A stretch of 64,000 nucleotides of DNA from Salegentibacter salinarum (GCF_900168115.1 NZ_FUZC01000013.1:1-64000), one strand, 5' to 3'; shown: positions 7,983 through 18,511, counted from the first letter of the stretch. The notes: generated from the letters alone by a model not told the origin. Program-made: numbers and translations.

Positions 7983-10976
7983 ATGAAAATAAGACTTTTA
8001 CTATGTCTGGTATTTCTGGTCGGTTTACAATCCAACGCCCAGGAATACTTTCCCAAAAACGATGGGGTGAAAAATCCGCAAACCAACTACACTGTATTTA
8101 AAAACGCAAAGATTCACGTAAGTCCGCAGGAAACAATAGAAAACGGAACGTTCGTGGTAAAAGATGGCAAAATCACTGCCATTGGAAAATCAGTTAGCGA
8201 ACCGCAAAACAGTATTGTTATAGATTTAGAAGGTAAAGAAGTTTATCCGTCATTTATTGACTTATACAGCAGTTTTGGAATAAAAGAACCCAAAGAAGCC
8301 AGTAGCGGTAACGACCAGCCACAATATGATGCGAATCGCGAAGGGTATTACTGGAACGACCATATTAGGCCGGAAACCGGTGCAGTTAACTATTTCAATT
8401 ACGATGAAAAAGCTGCAACTTCACTTCATAAAGCCGGGTTTGGCGCCGTAAATACACACGTTACCGACGGAATTATTCGTGGTACAGGGATGCTTGTAGC
8501 TTTAAACCCCGGCGGCACCGAAGGTGATCGCATTTTAAAAGATCGCTCTGCACAATACCTTTCTTTTGATAAAAGTAAACTTTCCCGACAGTCTTATCCA
8601 ACCTCAACAATGGGTGCGATGGCTTTAATTCGCCAGGCTTATTTAGATGCCGAATGGTATGGAAAAGGAAAATCAGACAACAAGGATTTAGCCCTGGAAG
8701 CCTTAAACCGAAATAAAAATCTTACTCAAATCTTCGCTACAGATAATCTTCTCGATGCTCTAAGAGCAGGTAAAATCGGTAACGAATTCAATGTGGATTA
8801 TGTGATTCTGGGAAACGGAGAAGAATATCAGCGTCTTCAGGAAATAAAAGAAACCGGAAGCACATTTATTGTTCCGCTTAATTTTCCCGATGCTTACGAT
8901 GTGGAAAATCCTTTTTTGGCCGAACATGTAACGCTGGAAGAAATGAAAACATGGAACCAGGCCCCGGCTAACCTTAAAATGCTTGCCGAAAATGAAATTC
9001 CGTTTACCATCACCGCCCACGACCTTGAGGCTGAAAAAGATTTCAGAAATAATTTACTAAAAGCCGTTTCTTATGGATTAAGTAAAGAAGATGCGCTTGC
9101 CGCTTTAACCACTACTCCGGCAAGAATTCTTGGAGAAGAAGAGCGTTTAGGGACTTTAAAAGAAGGCGCCTGGGCGAATTTTCTTATAACTTCCGGTGAT
9201 TATTTTGATAAAGAAACCAGTGTTTTCGAAAACTGGATCCAGGGAGAAAAAATGGTGATCAATAAAATGAATACTACCGATATCACCGGAACCTACGATC
9301 TTAATTTAGAAGGCACTACTTATGAATTGAAGATTTCAGGAAAACCCGAATCCCAAAAAGCAAGTGTAAAATCCGGAGAGATGAAGTTGGGTGCTAAACT
9401 TAGTTTTTCTGATAACTGGATGAATTTACTACTTTCTCCGGCAGATACTACAAAAACCGGGTTTACTCGTTTAGTGGCTAAAACTGATGATAGTAAAGAT
9501 GACATTTCAGGAACAGCGTATTTAAGCGATGGTTCAGAGACTGATTTTACCGCGACTAAGAAAACTTCAACTGAAACCGCTGAAGCGGAAGAAGACGAAG
9601 AAGAAAATGGAGAAGATAAAGAGGAAGACATTAGAGAAATTATGCCGGTAAGTTTTCCGAATAAAGCTTACGGATTTTCAGAAATGCCGAAAGAAGAAAC
9701 CATCCTTTTTCAAAATGCAACAGTTTGGACCAATGAAGAGGAAGGAATTTTAGAAAACACCGATGTCCTCGTAAAAAATGGAAAAATTTCCAGAATTGGA
9801 GAAAACCTTAACGCTGGAAATGCCAAAATTATTGATGCCACTGGAAAACACCTTACTTCAGGAATCATAGATGAACATTCTCATATCGCGGCTTCAGCTA
9901 TTAACGAGGCCGGGCATAATTCTACCGCCGAAGTAACTATGGAAGATGTAGTAGACCCTACTGATATCAATATTTACCAAAATCTTGCAGGTGGAGTAAC
10001 GACGGTTCAGCTTTTACATGGTTCGGCTAATCCTATTGGTGGGCGTTCTGCGATTTTAAGGTTGAAATGGGGTGAAGATGCTGAAGATATGATCTTTGAA
10101 AATTCACCAAAATTTATAAAATTCGCATTGGGTGAAAACGTAAAGCAATCCAACTGGGGAAGCCGTTCCAGGTTTCCGCAAACAAGGATGGGTGTAGAGC
10201 AGGTTTTTACTGATTATTTTACCCGTGCAAAGGAGTATGAAGAAGCTAAAGAAAATGATGACGATTTCAGGAGAGATCTTGAAATGGAAACCCTTCTCGA
10301 GATCATTAATAGGGAACGCTTTGTTTCAGCGCACTCTTACGTACAAAGTGAAATTAATATGTTGATGAAAGTTGCTGAAAATTTTGATTTCAGAATTAAT
10401 ACGTTCACACATATTTTAGAAGGTTATAAGGTAGCGGATAAAATGAAGGAACACGGCGCCGGTGGCTCAACCTTTTCTGATTGGTGGGCTTATAAATATG
10501 AGGTGAACGATGCGATTCCTTTTAACGCGCCAATTATGCATAGCCAGGGAATTGTAACCGCCATTAACAGTGATGATGCCGAAATGAGCAGAAGATTAAA
10601 CCAGGAAGCAGCAAAATCTGTTAAATATGGAGGAGTTTCTGAAGAAGATGCCTGGAAATTTGTATCCTTGAATCCGGCAAAATTATTGCATATAGACGAT
10701 CGTGTTGGAAGTGTAAAAACCGGAAAAGATGCTGATTTGGTTTTGTGGTCAGATAATCCCTTATCGATTTACGCAAAAGCAGAAAAAACCTTAATTCAGG
10801 GAAAAGTTTTCTTTGATATAGAAAGAGATGAAAAGTTGCGAGAAGAAATTCAGCAGCAAAGAAGTGAATTAATCACCCAAATGTTGGAGGCCAAAAATAA
10901 AGGCTTAAAAACTCAACCGGTAACGAAGAAAGAAGAACAGCATATCCATTGTAACACCCTGGAAGAAATCCATTAA
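7983..10976 (+). CDS. Secreted double-domain amidohydrolase, N-terminal module lacking the metal HxH
   Basis: A 997-aa protein with signal peptide MKIRLLLCLVFLVGLQSNAQ. It holds two amidohydrolase-like modules joined by a beta-rich stretch and an acidic linker (about residues 535-560). The C-terminal module (about 575-965) has the metal motif EHSH at residues 631-634 and ends with the usual VKTGKDADLVLWSDNPL strand. The N-terminal module (about 30-425) keeps the fold markers (VVKDGKITAIG, LKEGAWANFLI) but reads SFIDLYSSFG where GFIDxHxH is expected. Imidazolonepropionase-like exported enzymes of this kind are common in Flavobacteriia; substrates are unknown. The next amidohydrolase gene starts 9 nt downstream, so both probably form one operon and possibly one complex. 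Confidence 0.85.
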   Translation: MKIRLLLCLVFLVGLQSNAQEYFPKNDGVKNPQTNYTVFKNAKIHVSPQETIENGTFVVKDGKITAIGKSVSEPQNSIVIDLEGKEVYPSFIDLYSSFGIKEPKEASSGNDQPQYDANREGYYWNDHIRPETGAVNYFNYDEKAATSLHKAGFGAVNTHVTDGIIRGTGMLVALNPGGTEGDRILKDRSAQYLSFDKSKLSRQSYPTSTMGAMALIRQAYLDAEWYGKGKSDNKDLALEALNRNKNLTQIFATDNLLDALRAGKIGNEFNVDYVILGNGEEYQRLQEIKETGSTFIVPLNFPDAYDVENPFLAEHVTLEEMKTWNQAPANLKMLAENEIPFTITAHDLEAEKDFRNNLLKAVSYGLSKEDALAALTTTPARILGEEERLGTLKEGAWANFLITSGDYFDKETSVFENWIQGEKMVINKMNTTDITGTYDLNLEGTTYELKISGKPESQKASVKSGEMKLGAKLSFSDNWMNLLLSPADTTKTGFTRLVAKTDDSKDDISGTAYLSDGSETDFTATKKTSTETAEAEEDEEENGEDKEEDIREIMPVSFPNKAYGFSEMPKEETILFQNATVWTNEEEGILENTDVLVKNGKISRIGENLNAGNAKIIDATGKHLTSGIIDEHSHIAASAINEAGHNSTAEVTMEDVVDPTDINIYQNLAGGVTTVQLLHGSANPIGGRSAILRLKWGEDAEDMIFENSPKFIKFALGENVKQSNWGSRSRFPQTRMGVEQVFTDYFTRAKEYEEAKENDDDFRRDLEMETLLEIINRERFVSAHSYVQSEINMLMKVAENFDFRINTFTHILEGYKVADKMKEHGAGGSTFSDWWAYKYEVNDAIPFNAPIMHSQGIVTAINSDDAEMSRRLNQEAAKSVKYGGVSEEDAWKFVSLNPAKLLHIDDRVGSVKTGKDADLVLWSDNPLSIYAKAEKTLIQGKVFFDIERDEKLREEIQQQRSELITQMLEAKNKGLKTQPVTKKEEQHIHCNTLEEIH

Positions 10977-10985
10977 AAAGAACAA

Positions 10986-12293
10986 ATGAAGATGAAATAT
11001 TTAGTATTACTTGCACTATTTACCTGCATAGGAAATTCTTTTGCACAACAAACCCCTGCTTCTAAACAAACCGAAGCAATCACAATAGTTGGTGCCACAG
11101 CGCACTTAGGAAATGGTGAAACAATAGAAAACAGTTTAATAATTTTTGAAGATGGGAAAATTACTCAGGTTTTGGATGCCACGGCTACAAAAATGCAATA
11201 CCGCGGCCGAATCATTGAAGCCGAAGGAAAGCACGTATACCCAGGTTTTATTGCTCCCAACGCTACTTTAGGCCTAGTAGAGGTTGATGCAGTTCGTGCT
11301 ACCGACGATGAGGATGAAATTGGATCTATGCTTCCGCATATTAGAAGTATAATCGCTTACAATGCGGAAAGCAAACTGGTAGAAAGTATGCGTCCAAACG
11401 GCGTTTTGATGGGGCAAATTGTACCGAGAGGTGGTACGATTTCGGGAACTTCTTCTATTGTACAATTTGATGCCTGGAACTGGGAAGACGCAGTAATTAA
11501 GGAAGACGATGGGTTGCATATTAACTGGCCAAGCAGTTTTACCAGGGGCCGTTGGTGGGCCGGGGAAGAACCCGGGATTAAACCCAGCGAAGGTTACCAG
11601 GAAGACTTGTTGAAATTAGAAGAATTTTTTGCTTCTGCAAAAGCATATTTAGAAGGAGGTAACGATAAAACCAACCTTGCTTACGATGCAATGAAAAACG
11701 TGTTTAACGGAGAAAAACGTGTTTTTATTCACGTAGATGGCAAAAAGGAAATCCTGGATGTTATTGATTTTAAGCAAGACCACGAATTAGAGCACCTGGT
11801 AATTGTTGGCGGTTACGAAGCTCATAAGGCTATCGAAGAACTTAAAGAGAATAATATTTCGGTTTTAGTCCAGCGTCCGCACGACCAGCCAAACAGTGAA
11901 GATCACGATTATGATTTCCCGTATAAATTAGCGGGAATCCTTCATAATAAAGGCGTGTTAGTAGCCCTGGAAAGCAGCGGAAGTATGGAACGTATGAATA
12001 CCAGAAACCTTCCCTTTTACGCAGGAACTGCCGGTGCTTACGGTTTAGGGAAAGAGGAAGCTCTAAAATTAATTACCTCCAACACCGCCAAAATTCTTGG
12101 TATAGATGATATGGTTGGAACATTGGAAAAAGGAAAAACAGCTACCCTGTTTATTAGTGAAGGTGATGCGTTAGATATGCGTGGGAACGTTTTAACCCAC
12201 GCTTTTATCCAGGGCCGCGAAGTAAGTCTTGAAACCCACCAGACCGAACTTTATAAGCGCTATATGGACAAATACGACAGCGCAAGTAAATAG
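10986..12293 (+). CDS. Secreted amidohydrolase-like protein, metal motif absent
   Basis: This 435-aa protein has a signal peptide (MKMKYLVLLALFTCIGNSFAQ) and the composite beta-sandwich/TIM-barrel features of the amidohydrolase superfamily: NSLIIFEDGKITQV near residue 40, YPGFIAPNATLG near 80 and LEKGKTATLFISEGD near 380. At the place of the HxH motif it has APNATL. Together with the N-terminal module of the preceding protein it looks like a non-metal or non-catalytic partner of the active module. It lies 9 nt behind the 997-aa gene, and a stem-loop follows. A distinct catalytic use of the fold cannot be excluded. Confidence 0.82.
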   Translation: MKMKYLVLLALFTCIGNSFAQQTPASKQTEAITIVGATAHLGNGETIENSLIIFEDGKITQVLDATATKMQYRGRIIEAEGKHVYPGFIAPNATLGLVEVDAVRATDDEDEIGSMLPHIRSIIAYNAESKLVESMRPNGVLMGQIVPRGGTISGTSSIVQFDAWNWEDAVIKEDDGLHINWPSSFTRGRWWAGEEPGIKPSEGYQEDLLKLEEFFASAKAYLEGGNDKTNLAYDAMKNVFNGEKRVFIHVDGKKEILDVIDFKQDHELEHLVIVGGYEAHKAIEELKENNISVLVQRPHDQPNSEDHDYDFPYKLAGILHNKGVLVALESSGSMERMNTRNLPFYAGTAGAYGLGKEEALKLITSNTAKILGIDDMVGTLEKGKTATLFISEGDALDMRGNVLTHAFIQGREVSLETHQTELYKRYMDKYDSASK

Positions 12294-12310
12294 AAGTAAA
12301 TCAAAAAAAT

Positions 12311-12360
12311 AAAGAGGTTAGCATTTATGCCCAAGTTGGTATTTTGTTAATCTCTTTTCT
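12311..12360 (+). terminator. Probable terminator of the amidohydrolase operon
   Basis: AAAGAGGTTAGC pairs imperfectly (10 of 12) with GTTAATCTCTTT across a loop of about 23 nt, followed by a pyrimidine-rich tail. Confidence 0.55.
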
Positions 12361-12394
12361 TTGCAATAGGTTTTAACTCCCTATTTTTACACCT

Positions 12395-13189
12395 ATGGTT
12401 AAGCAAATTAGCAGTACGCAAAACAAGGAAGTAAAACACCTGCTCCAGCTTCAGGAAAAATCACGACTACGCCGAAAAGAAGGTATGTTTTTAGTAGAAG
12501 GCCAACGGGAAATTCAGTTAGCTTTAAAGGGAAAATTTGAACTTCAAGCGGTTTATTTCTGCCCGAATTTAATAAGTTTAGAGGAAGTTCAGAAATTCAC
12601 TTCGACCGAAATTCAAATTACTGAAATTTCTTCAGAAGTTTATGAAAAAATAGCCTATAGAAGTAGTACGGAAGGTGTTTTAGCGATTTTTAAAACCAAG
12701 AAAAACAGCCTTGAAAGCATTAAATTTGAAACTAAAAACCCTTTAATTCTTGTTGCTGAAGCTCCCGAGAAACCCGGAAACATAGGTGCGATATTAAGGA
12801 CTGCCGATGCTGCAAAAGTAGATGCTGTTCTTATCGCCAATCCTAAAACCGATCTATACAATCCAAATATTATCCGCTCCAGCGTTGGTTGTGTGTTTAC
12901 CAATCAAATCGCTACTGGAAGCACTTCAGAAATTATTGATTTTTTGAAAGAAAATAACATCTCAATTTACGCTGCGACTCTGCAAGCTTCTAAACCGTAT
13001 AACGACATAGATTTCACAGAATCTACAGCGATTGTAGTTGGCACCGAAGCAACGGGTTTAAGCGAAGAGTGGCGCGAAAATTCAACCCAAAATATTATTA
13101 TTCCTATGCGGGGTGAAATTGATTCTATGAATCTTTCAGTTGCAGCGGGAATACTTATTTTTGAAGCAAAAAGACAGCGTGGTTTTTAG
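12395..13189 (+). CDS. TrmH/SpoU-family RNA 2'-O-methyltransferase
   Basis: At 264 aa this SPOUT methyltransferase has an N-terminal substrate-binding domain (KSRLRRKEGMFLVEGQREI, about residues 24-42). The knotted SAM domain has three motifs: APEKPGNIGAILRTADAA near residue 124, VVGTEATGLSEEW near 210 and IPMRGEIDSMNLSVAAGI near 232. It should methylate a ribose 2'-OH in rRNA or tRNA in the cytoplasm; the RlmB/TsnR-like architecture favours 23S rRNA, but the site is not readable from sequence. It precedes the Ste24-like gene in the same direction by 48 nt. Confidence 0.9.
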   Translation: MVKQISSTQNKEVKHLLQLQEKSRLRRKEGMFLVEGQREIQLALKGKFELQAVYFCPNLISLEEVQKFTSTEIQITEISSEVYEKIAYRSSTEGVLAIFKTKKNSLESIKFETKNPLILVAEAPEKPGNIGAILRTADAAKVDAVLIANPKTDLYNPNIIRSSVGCVFTNQIATGSTSEIIDFLKENNISIYAATLQASKPYNDIDFTESTAIVVGTEATGLSEEWRENSTQNIIIPMRGEIDSMNLSVAAGILIFEAKRQRGF

Positions 13190-13237
13190 AAAAAACACCG
13201 TAGACAGCAAATATAATCCAGCATAAAATATCAGCAT

Positions 13238-14476
13238 TTGAATCCCGAAACCCTATTTTATATCATAATTGCCATTATTGTTATCGACTTTATAATCGAT
13301 AAAATTCTGGATACTTTAAACGCGAAACATTTTGATGATCCCGTTCCCCCGGAACTCAGCGATGTCTATGATAAAGAAGAATACGAAAAGTCACAACGCT
13401 ACAAAAAGGAACGTTACCACTTTGGAATTATCACCTCAACTTTTTCGGTATTACTCACATTAGGTTTTATCATTTTTGACGGATTCGCCTGGGTGGATGG
13501 AATTGCAAGAAGTTTCACCGATAATCCAATTCTGGTAGCCCTTATTTTCTTTGGAATAATAATGATTGGCAGTGATGTTCTTACCACGCCTTTCTCCTGG
13601 TACAGCACCTTTGTTATCGAGGAGAAATACGGTTTCAATAAAACCACGAAAAAAACTTTTTTCCTTGATAAAATAAAGGGATGGTTCATGATGGGCATTC
13701 TCGGGGGTGGAATTTTAGCGCTGATCGTTTGGTTCTATCAGTTTGCCGGAAACGATTTCTGGTGGTATGCCTGGATACTTGTTGCAGTTTTTTCCATAAT
13801 TCTCAATATGTTTTATGCAAAACTCATCGTGCCTTTATTCAATAAGCAAAGCCCGCTGGAAGAAGGTTCCCTGCGAACAAAGATCGAAACCTATACAAAA
13901 AGTGTTGGTTTCACCTTAGATAATATTTTTATCATAGACGGTTCTAAAAGAAGTACAAAAGCCAATGCTTATTTTTCCGGGTTTGGAAAGGAAAAACGCA
14001 TTACCCTTTTTGACACCTTGGTAAAAGATTTGGAGGAAGAGGAAATTGTAGCCGTCTTGGCGCACGAGGTTGGGCATTATAAAAAGAACCATATTATCGT
14101 GAACCTGGTTGCTTCAATTTTAACCACAGGCTTTACGCTTTGGCTTTTATCGTTATTCGTTGGCAGCCCTGCCCTATCGCAAGCGCTGGGTGTAGAAGAA
14201 CCAAGTTTTCATATTGGTTTAATTGCCTTCGGGATTTTATACAGTCCTATTTCGGAAATTACAGGATTATTAATGAATTACTTATCCCGAAAGTATGAAT
14301 ACCAAGCAGATAATTATGCGAAAAACACTTATGGCGGGGAACCATTAATTTCGAGTTTAAAAAAACTTACCAAAAACAGCTTAAGCAATCTTACTCCGCA
14401 TAAAGCTTATGTTTTTATGCATTATTCGCATCCCACACTTTTACAAAGATTCAGAAACTTAAAGCGCGGTTTGTAG
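13238..14476 (+). CDS. M48-family (Ste24/CAAX-protease-like) membrane metallopeptidase
   Basis: A 412-aa multi-pass membrane protease that starts at TTG and whose frame gives the usual family length. Hydrophobic segments lie at about residues 3-18, 65-85, 96-112, 148-170, 178-198, 290-312 and 326-345. The zinc site is VLAHEVGHYKKNH near residue 273, with the downstream EYQAD (near 352) supplying the third ligand. Ste24 homologues in bacteria degrade or process membrane-linked proteins on the cytoplasmic side; a CAAX substrate is not expected here. A rel/spoT gene follows after 35 nt. Confidence 0.92.
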   Translation: MNPETLFYIIIAIIVIDFIIDKILDTLNAKHFDDPVPPELSDVYDKEEYEKSQRYKKERYHFGIITSTFSVLLTLGFIIFDGFAWVDGIARSFTDNPILVALIFFGIIMIGSDVLTTPFSWYSTFVIEEKYGFNKTTKKTFFLDKIKGWFMMGILGGGILALIVWFYQFAGNDFWWYAWILVAVFSIILNMFYAKLIVPLFNKQSPLEEGSLRTKIETYTKSVGFTLDNIFIIDGSKRSTKANAYFSGFGKEKRITLFDTLVKDLEEEEIVAVLAHEVGHYKKNHIIVNLVASILTTGFTLWLLSLFVGSPALSQALGVEEPSFHIGLIAFGILYSPISEITGLLMNYLSRKYEYQADNYAKNTYGGEPLISSLKKLTKNSLSNLTPHKAYVFMHYSHPTLLQRFRNLKRGL

Positions 14477-14511
14477 TTGTTTCTTTACCATCTTAATTGT
14501 ACTTTTAAATT

Positions 14512-16722
14512 ATGACAGAAGCAGCTATAGAAAAAGAAAACAAGCAAATTGCGAGGCAATATAAAGAACTGCTGCGCATAAGTTACCGCAGTTTAAGTGA
14601 TGATGATAAAAAACAAATTAGAAAAGCTTTTGATACTGCTGTAGATGCGCATAAAGAGCAACGCAGAAAATCTGGCGAAGCTTATATTTTTCACCCCATT
14701 GCGGTGGCAAAAATTGTAGCTTCAGAAATTGGATTGGATGCTACTTCTATTATTGCCGCACTTTTACACGATGTAGTAGAAGACACGAAGTACACGTTGA
14801 AAGATATTGAAGAAATGTTTGGAGAAACCGTCGCGACGATTGTTGATGGACTCACAAAAATTTCAAGTTTAAAGAAAGATAAGGATGTTTCACTGCAAGC
14901 CGAAAATTTCCGAAAAATGCTGCTTACCCTCAATGACGATATCCGGGTAATTATTATCAAAATAGCCGACAGATTGCACAACATGCAAACTATGGATGCT
15001 ATGCGGCGTGATAAACAGGAAAAAATTGCTTCAGAAACCCTTTACATTTATGCCCCGCTGGCTCACAGAATTGGGCTCTATAATATTAAAACCGAACTCG
15101 AAGATCTTGGTCTGAAATATACAGATCCAGAGGTTTATACCGAAATTCATACAAAAATAAAGGAGAGTAAGGAAGAACAGGATGCCTATATTAGAGAATT
15201 CTCTAAAGTAATTGAAGATTCCCTGACTCAGGAGAATTTTAATTATGATATTAAAGGCAGACCTAAGTCAATTTACTCTATTCATCGTAAAATGAAAGCT
15301 CAGAATGTGAGCTTTGACGAGGTTTACGATAAATTTGCAATTAGAATAATTTATAAAAGTGACCAGGCAAACGAAAAATTCCTAGCCTGGAAGATTTATT
15401 CCATAGTAACCGATCATTTCAGGCCAAACCCAACCCGACTTCGCGACTGGATTTCTTCACCTAAATCTACCGGTTACGAAGCGCTGCATATCACCGTTAT
15501 GGGACCCAAAGGTCGCTGGGTAGAAGTTCAGATTAGAAGTCAGCGTATGAATGAGATTGCAGAAAAAGGTTACGCAGCTCATTATAAATACAAGCAAGGC
15601 GATACCCAGGATGACCACGGAATAGAAGAATGGTTAAACCGGCTTCAGGAAGCTTTAGAAAATCCTGATGTGAATGCTGTAGATTTTGTAGAGCAGTTTA
15701 AACTCAATCTCTACTCAAAAGAAATATTTGTTTTTACCCCGCAGGGAGATTTAAAATCTTTACCAAAAGGCTCTACTCCTTTAGATTTTGCTTTTAGTAT
15801 TCATACCGAAATAGGTTTAAAAACAAGGGGTGCACGGGTTAATAATAAACTAGTGCCTTTAAGTCACGAATTAAAAAGCGGTGACCAGGTAGAAATAATT
15901 ACTTCAGAAAACGCGCAACCTAACGTAAACTGGTTAGATTATGCAACAACTGCAAGGGCTCGCGCTAAGATAAAAACTTCTTTGAAAGACGAAAAACGGG
16001 AAATCGCCGAAGAAGGAAAAGCAATTCTTACCCGAAAATTAAGGGCTCAAAAAATTCCGTTTAACGAGAAAATAATTAACGAGCTGGTGGTTCATTTTAA
16101 CCTTAAAACCAGCCTGGATTTATTTTATCGCGTTGGAATTGGAAAAATTGATAACCAGAAACTTAAAGAATTTGCTGCATCCAGAAGCAACGCCCTGGTA
16201 AGTTATATTAAGCGAAAGATCAAAAAACCCGTTATTGCCGAAGATCTTAATAAAGATGAAATAACTTCAAAATACGACCAGCTTGTTTTTGGCCGGGATG
16301 AAGATGAAACTTTAGAGTATAAATTAGCCAATTGCTGCAACCCAATTCCGGGAGACCAGGTTTTTGGTTTTGTAACGGTAAATGATGGTATTAAAGTTCA
16401 TAAGAAAAACTGTCCGAATGCGCTTCAGCTTCAGAGTAACTACGCCTACAGGATTATTCCTGCAAAATGGATAGATTCTTCGCAACAGGACTTTAAAGCA
16501 GTGGTAAAATTAACCGGAATTGACAATTTAGGCCTGGTAAGTGAGATCACCAGGGAAATTTCCAGTAACCTGAATGTGAATATGCAAAAGATTAATTTTG
16601 AAAGTATAGACGGTGTTTTTAGCGGGCAAATTACGCTAAGGGTTAAGAACAATGCGATACTTACAAAAATCATGAACCGACTCAAAAAAATTAACGGCAT
16701 CGACAAGGTTAGCCGTGAATAA
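14512..16722 (+). CDS. spoT: Bifunctional (p)ppGpp synthetase/hydrolase (RelA/SpoT long form)
   Basis: The 736-aa RSH protein makes and degrades (p)ppGpp, the stringent-response alarmone. The order of domains is: HD hydrolase (about residues 50-200; [31 protein letters not shown]), RelA synthetase (about 250-370; [39 protein letters not shown]), TGS (about 405-465; [23 protein letters not shown]), a zinc-finger/CC region with [10 protein letters not shown] (about 605-635) and a C-terminal ACT domain (about 660-736). HD catalytic residues are intact, so both activities are plausible. Flavobacteriaceae normally have a single long RSH. The fur-like gene follows after 29 nt. Confidence 0.95.
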   Translation: MTEAAIEKENKQIARQYKELLRISYRSLSDDDKKQIRKAFDTAVDAHKEQRRKSGEAYIFHPIAVAKIVASEIGLDATSIIAALLHDVVEDTKYTLKDIEEMFGETVATIVDGLTKISSLKKDKDVSLQAENFRKMLLTLNDDIRVIIIKIADRLHNMQTMDAMRRDKQEKIASETLYIYAPLAHRIGLYNIKTELEDLGLKYTDPEVYTEIHTKIKESKEEQDAYIREFSKVIEDSLTQENFNYDIKGRPKSIYSIHRKMKAQNVSFDEVYDKFAIRIIYKSDQANEKFLAWKIYSIVTDHFRPNPTRLRDWISSPKSTGYEALHITVMGPKGRWVEVQIRSQRMNEIAEKGYAAHYKYKQGDTQDDHGIEEWLNRLQEALENPDVNAVDFVEQFKLNLYSKEIFVFTPQGDLKSLPKGSTPLDFAFSIHTEIGLKTRGARVNNKLVPLSHELKSGDQVEIITSENAQPNVNWLDYATTARARAKIKTSLKDEKREIAEEGKAILTRKLRAQKIPFNEKIINELVVHFNLKTSLDLFYRVGIGKIDNQKLKEFAASRSNALVSYIKRKIKKPVIAEDLNKDEITSKYDQLVFGRDEDETLEYKLANCCNPIPGDQVFGFVTVNDGIKVHKKNCPNALQLQSNYAYRIIPAKWIDSSQQDFKAVVKLTGIDNLGLVSEITREISSNLNVNMQKINFESIDGVFSGQITLRVKNNAILTKIMNRLKKINGIDKVSRE

Positions 16723-16727
16723 TCCTA

Positions 16728-16735
16728 TACCTTTG
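16728..16735 (+). promoter_or_regulatory. Probable -7 box of the fur-like/purA pair
   Basis: TACCTTTG, 16 nt before the ATG of the Fur-family gene, is a perfect TAnnTTTG match. Confidence 0.5.
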
Positions 16736-16751
16736 TAAGGTACAAAGAACT

Positions 16752-17207
16752 ATGAGCAAAAAAGTTGTAAATAAGAACGATCAGGCAGTAGTTAAAAACG
16801 TTTTTACCAATTATTTGGAAGAAAAAGGGCATAGAAAAACCCCCGAACGTTTTGCGATACTTCAGGAAATCTACAATAACGACGATCATTTTGATATAGA
16901 ATCACTCTACATTAAAATGAAAAACAAGAAATACAGGGTAAGTCGTGCCACCCTCTATAACACCATAGAATTATTACTGGAATGCGGACTTGTTAGAAAG
17001 CACCAGTTTGGCCAGAACCAGTCTCAATATGAGAAATCGTATTTTGACAGGCAGCACGACCATGTTATTCTTACCGATACCGGTGAAGTAATAGAATTCT
17101 GCGATCCGCGTATTCAATCTATTAAAAAAACTATCGAAGAAGTGTTTGATATAGAAATTACCAAACATTCTTTATATTTTTACGGCAACAAAAAAACAAC
17201 CAACTAA
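16752..17207 (+). CDS. Fur-family transcriptional regulator without the CxxC zinc motif
   Basis: This 151-aa repressor-type protein has a winged-helix N-terminal half ([16 protein letters not shown], recognition helix [20 protein letters not shown] at about residues 61-80). The C-terminal dimerisation domain starts [16 protein letters not shown] at 101, with the regulatory metal-site histidines 102 and 104 kept. In Fur, PerR and Zur the segment equivalent to residues 107-111 normally holds a CxxC for structural zinc; here it is LTDTG, and a single Cys occurs at 117. The sensed metal or oxidant cannot be assigned. purA starts 12 nt downstream, so the pair is likely co-transcribed from the box at 16728. 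Confidence 0.9.
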   Translation: MSKKVVNKNDQAVVKNVFTNYLEEKGHRKTPERFAILQEIYNNDDHFDIESLYIKMKNKKYRVSRATLYNTIELLLECGLVRKHQFGQNQSQYEKSYFDRQHDHVILTDTGEVIEFCDPRIQSIKKTIEEVFDIEITKHSLYFYGNKKTTN

Positions 17208-17219
17208 CTTAAGATTTCA

Positions 17220-18491
17220 ATGGCGGTAGATTTACTACTCGGTCTCCAATGGGGTGACGAAGGCAAAGGAAAAATTGTTGATGTACTCACCTCTAAATAC
17301 GATATTATTGCGAGATTTCAGGGCGGGCCAAATGCAGGTCACACTCTGGAATTCGACGGTCAAAAACACGTATTGCATACCATTCCTTCAGGAATTTTTC
17401 ACGATGAAACCATTAACCTTGTAGGAAATGGCGTGGTGATAGATCCTGTAATCTTTAAAAAGGAACTGGACAACCTTAGCAAACATAATATAGATTACAT
17501 ATCTAAACTCCTTATTTCACGGAAAGCACATTTAATTTTGCCCACCCACAGGCTTTTAGATGCTGCCTCTGAAGCTTCCAAGGGAAAAGCCAAAATTGGT
17601 TCTACTTTAAAAGGTATTGGCCCAACTTATATGGACAAAACCGGAAGAAACGGAATTCGTGTAGGAGATTTAGAGCTTTCTAACTGGAAGGATAAATACC
17701 GAACGCTGGCCGATAAGCATGAGAAAATGATCAAATTCTACGATGTAGATGTTCAGTATGATCTTGCCGAATTAGAGAAAGAATTCTTTAATGCCATTCA
17801 GACTTTAAAATCACTAACTTTTATAGATAGTGAATCTTATTTACACGAAGCGCAGAAACAAGGGAAAACCATTCTGGCAGAAGGGGCTCAGGGATCATTA
17901 CTCGATATAGATTTCGGGACTTATCCTTTTGTAACCTCTTCTACTACAACGGCTGCAGGAGCCTGTACAGGTCTCGGTGTGGCTCCAAATAAAATTGGCG
18001 AAGCTTACGGAATTTTTAAAGCATATACCACCCGCGTTGGAAGCGGCCCCTTCCCTACCGAGCTTTTTGATGAAGACGGTGAAACTATGGGACGGGTTGG
18101 TAACGAATTTGGTGCTACCACCGGTCGCGCCCGCAGATGTGGATGGTTAGATTTGGTAGCTTTAAAATATGCGGTTCAGGTTAACGGAATTACCCAGTTA
18201 ATTATGATGAAAGGTGATGTACTTAGCGGATTTAAAACCCTAAAAGTATGTACCGCTTATAATTATAAAGGAAAAGAAATTCATCATTTACCTTACAATA
18301 TTGAAGCAGAAAATGTAACTCCTGTTTATACCGAAATTAAAGGTTGGGCAGCAGATCTTACAGGAATGACAAAAGCTGATGAACTTCCGAAGGAATTTAA
18401 TGAGTACGTTGAGTTTCTTGAAAAAGAACTGGAAATCCCAATCAAAGTGGTTTCAGTCGGACCGGACAGGACTCAAACAATAGAACGCTAA
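17220..18491 (+). CDS. purA: Adenylosuccinate synthetase
   Basis: This 423-aa enzyme joins IMP and aspartate with GTP to give adenylosuccinate, the committed step to AMP. The P-loop region GLQWGDEGKGKIVD is at residues 8-21, the IMP/GTP-site segments GNGVVIDP, GSTLKGIGPTYMDK, ILAEGAQGSLLDIDFGTYP and TTGRARRCGWLD follow in family order, and the C-terminus ends in VGPDRTQTI. Length is typical. It lies 12 nt behind the Fur-family regulator and ends at a strong terminator. Confidence 0.98.
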   Translation: MAVDLLLGLQWGDEGKGKIVDVLTSKYDIIARFQGGPNAGHTLEFDGQKHVLHTIPSGIFHDETINLVGNGVVIDPVIFKKELDNLSKHNIDYISKLLISRKAHLILPTHRLLDAASEASKGKAKIGSTLKGIGPTYMDKTGRNGIRVGDLELSNWKDKYRTLADKHEKMIKFYDVDVQYDLAELEKEFFNAIQTLKSLTFIDSESYLHEAQKQGKTILAEGAQGSLLDIDFGTYPFVTSSTTTAAGACTGLGVAPNKIGEAYGIFKAYTTRVGSGPFPTELFDEDGETMGRVGNEFGATTGRARRCGWLDLVALKYAVQVNGITQLIMMKGDVLSGFKTLKVCTAYNYKGKEIHHLPYNIEAENVTPVYTEIKGWAADLTGMTKADELPKEFNEYVEFLEKELEIPIKVVSVGPDRTQTIER

Positions 18492-18511
18492 TAAAAGCAA
18501 TTATAAAATCG

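Noticed and set aside
9320-9631. Ser-rich 103-aa antisense frame in the amidohydrolase gene
   Set aside because: A shadow of the acidic linker on the other strand.
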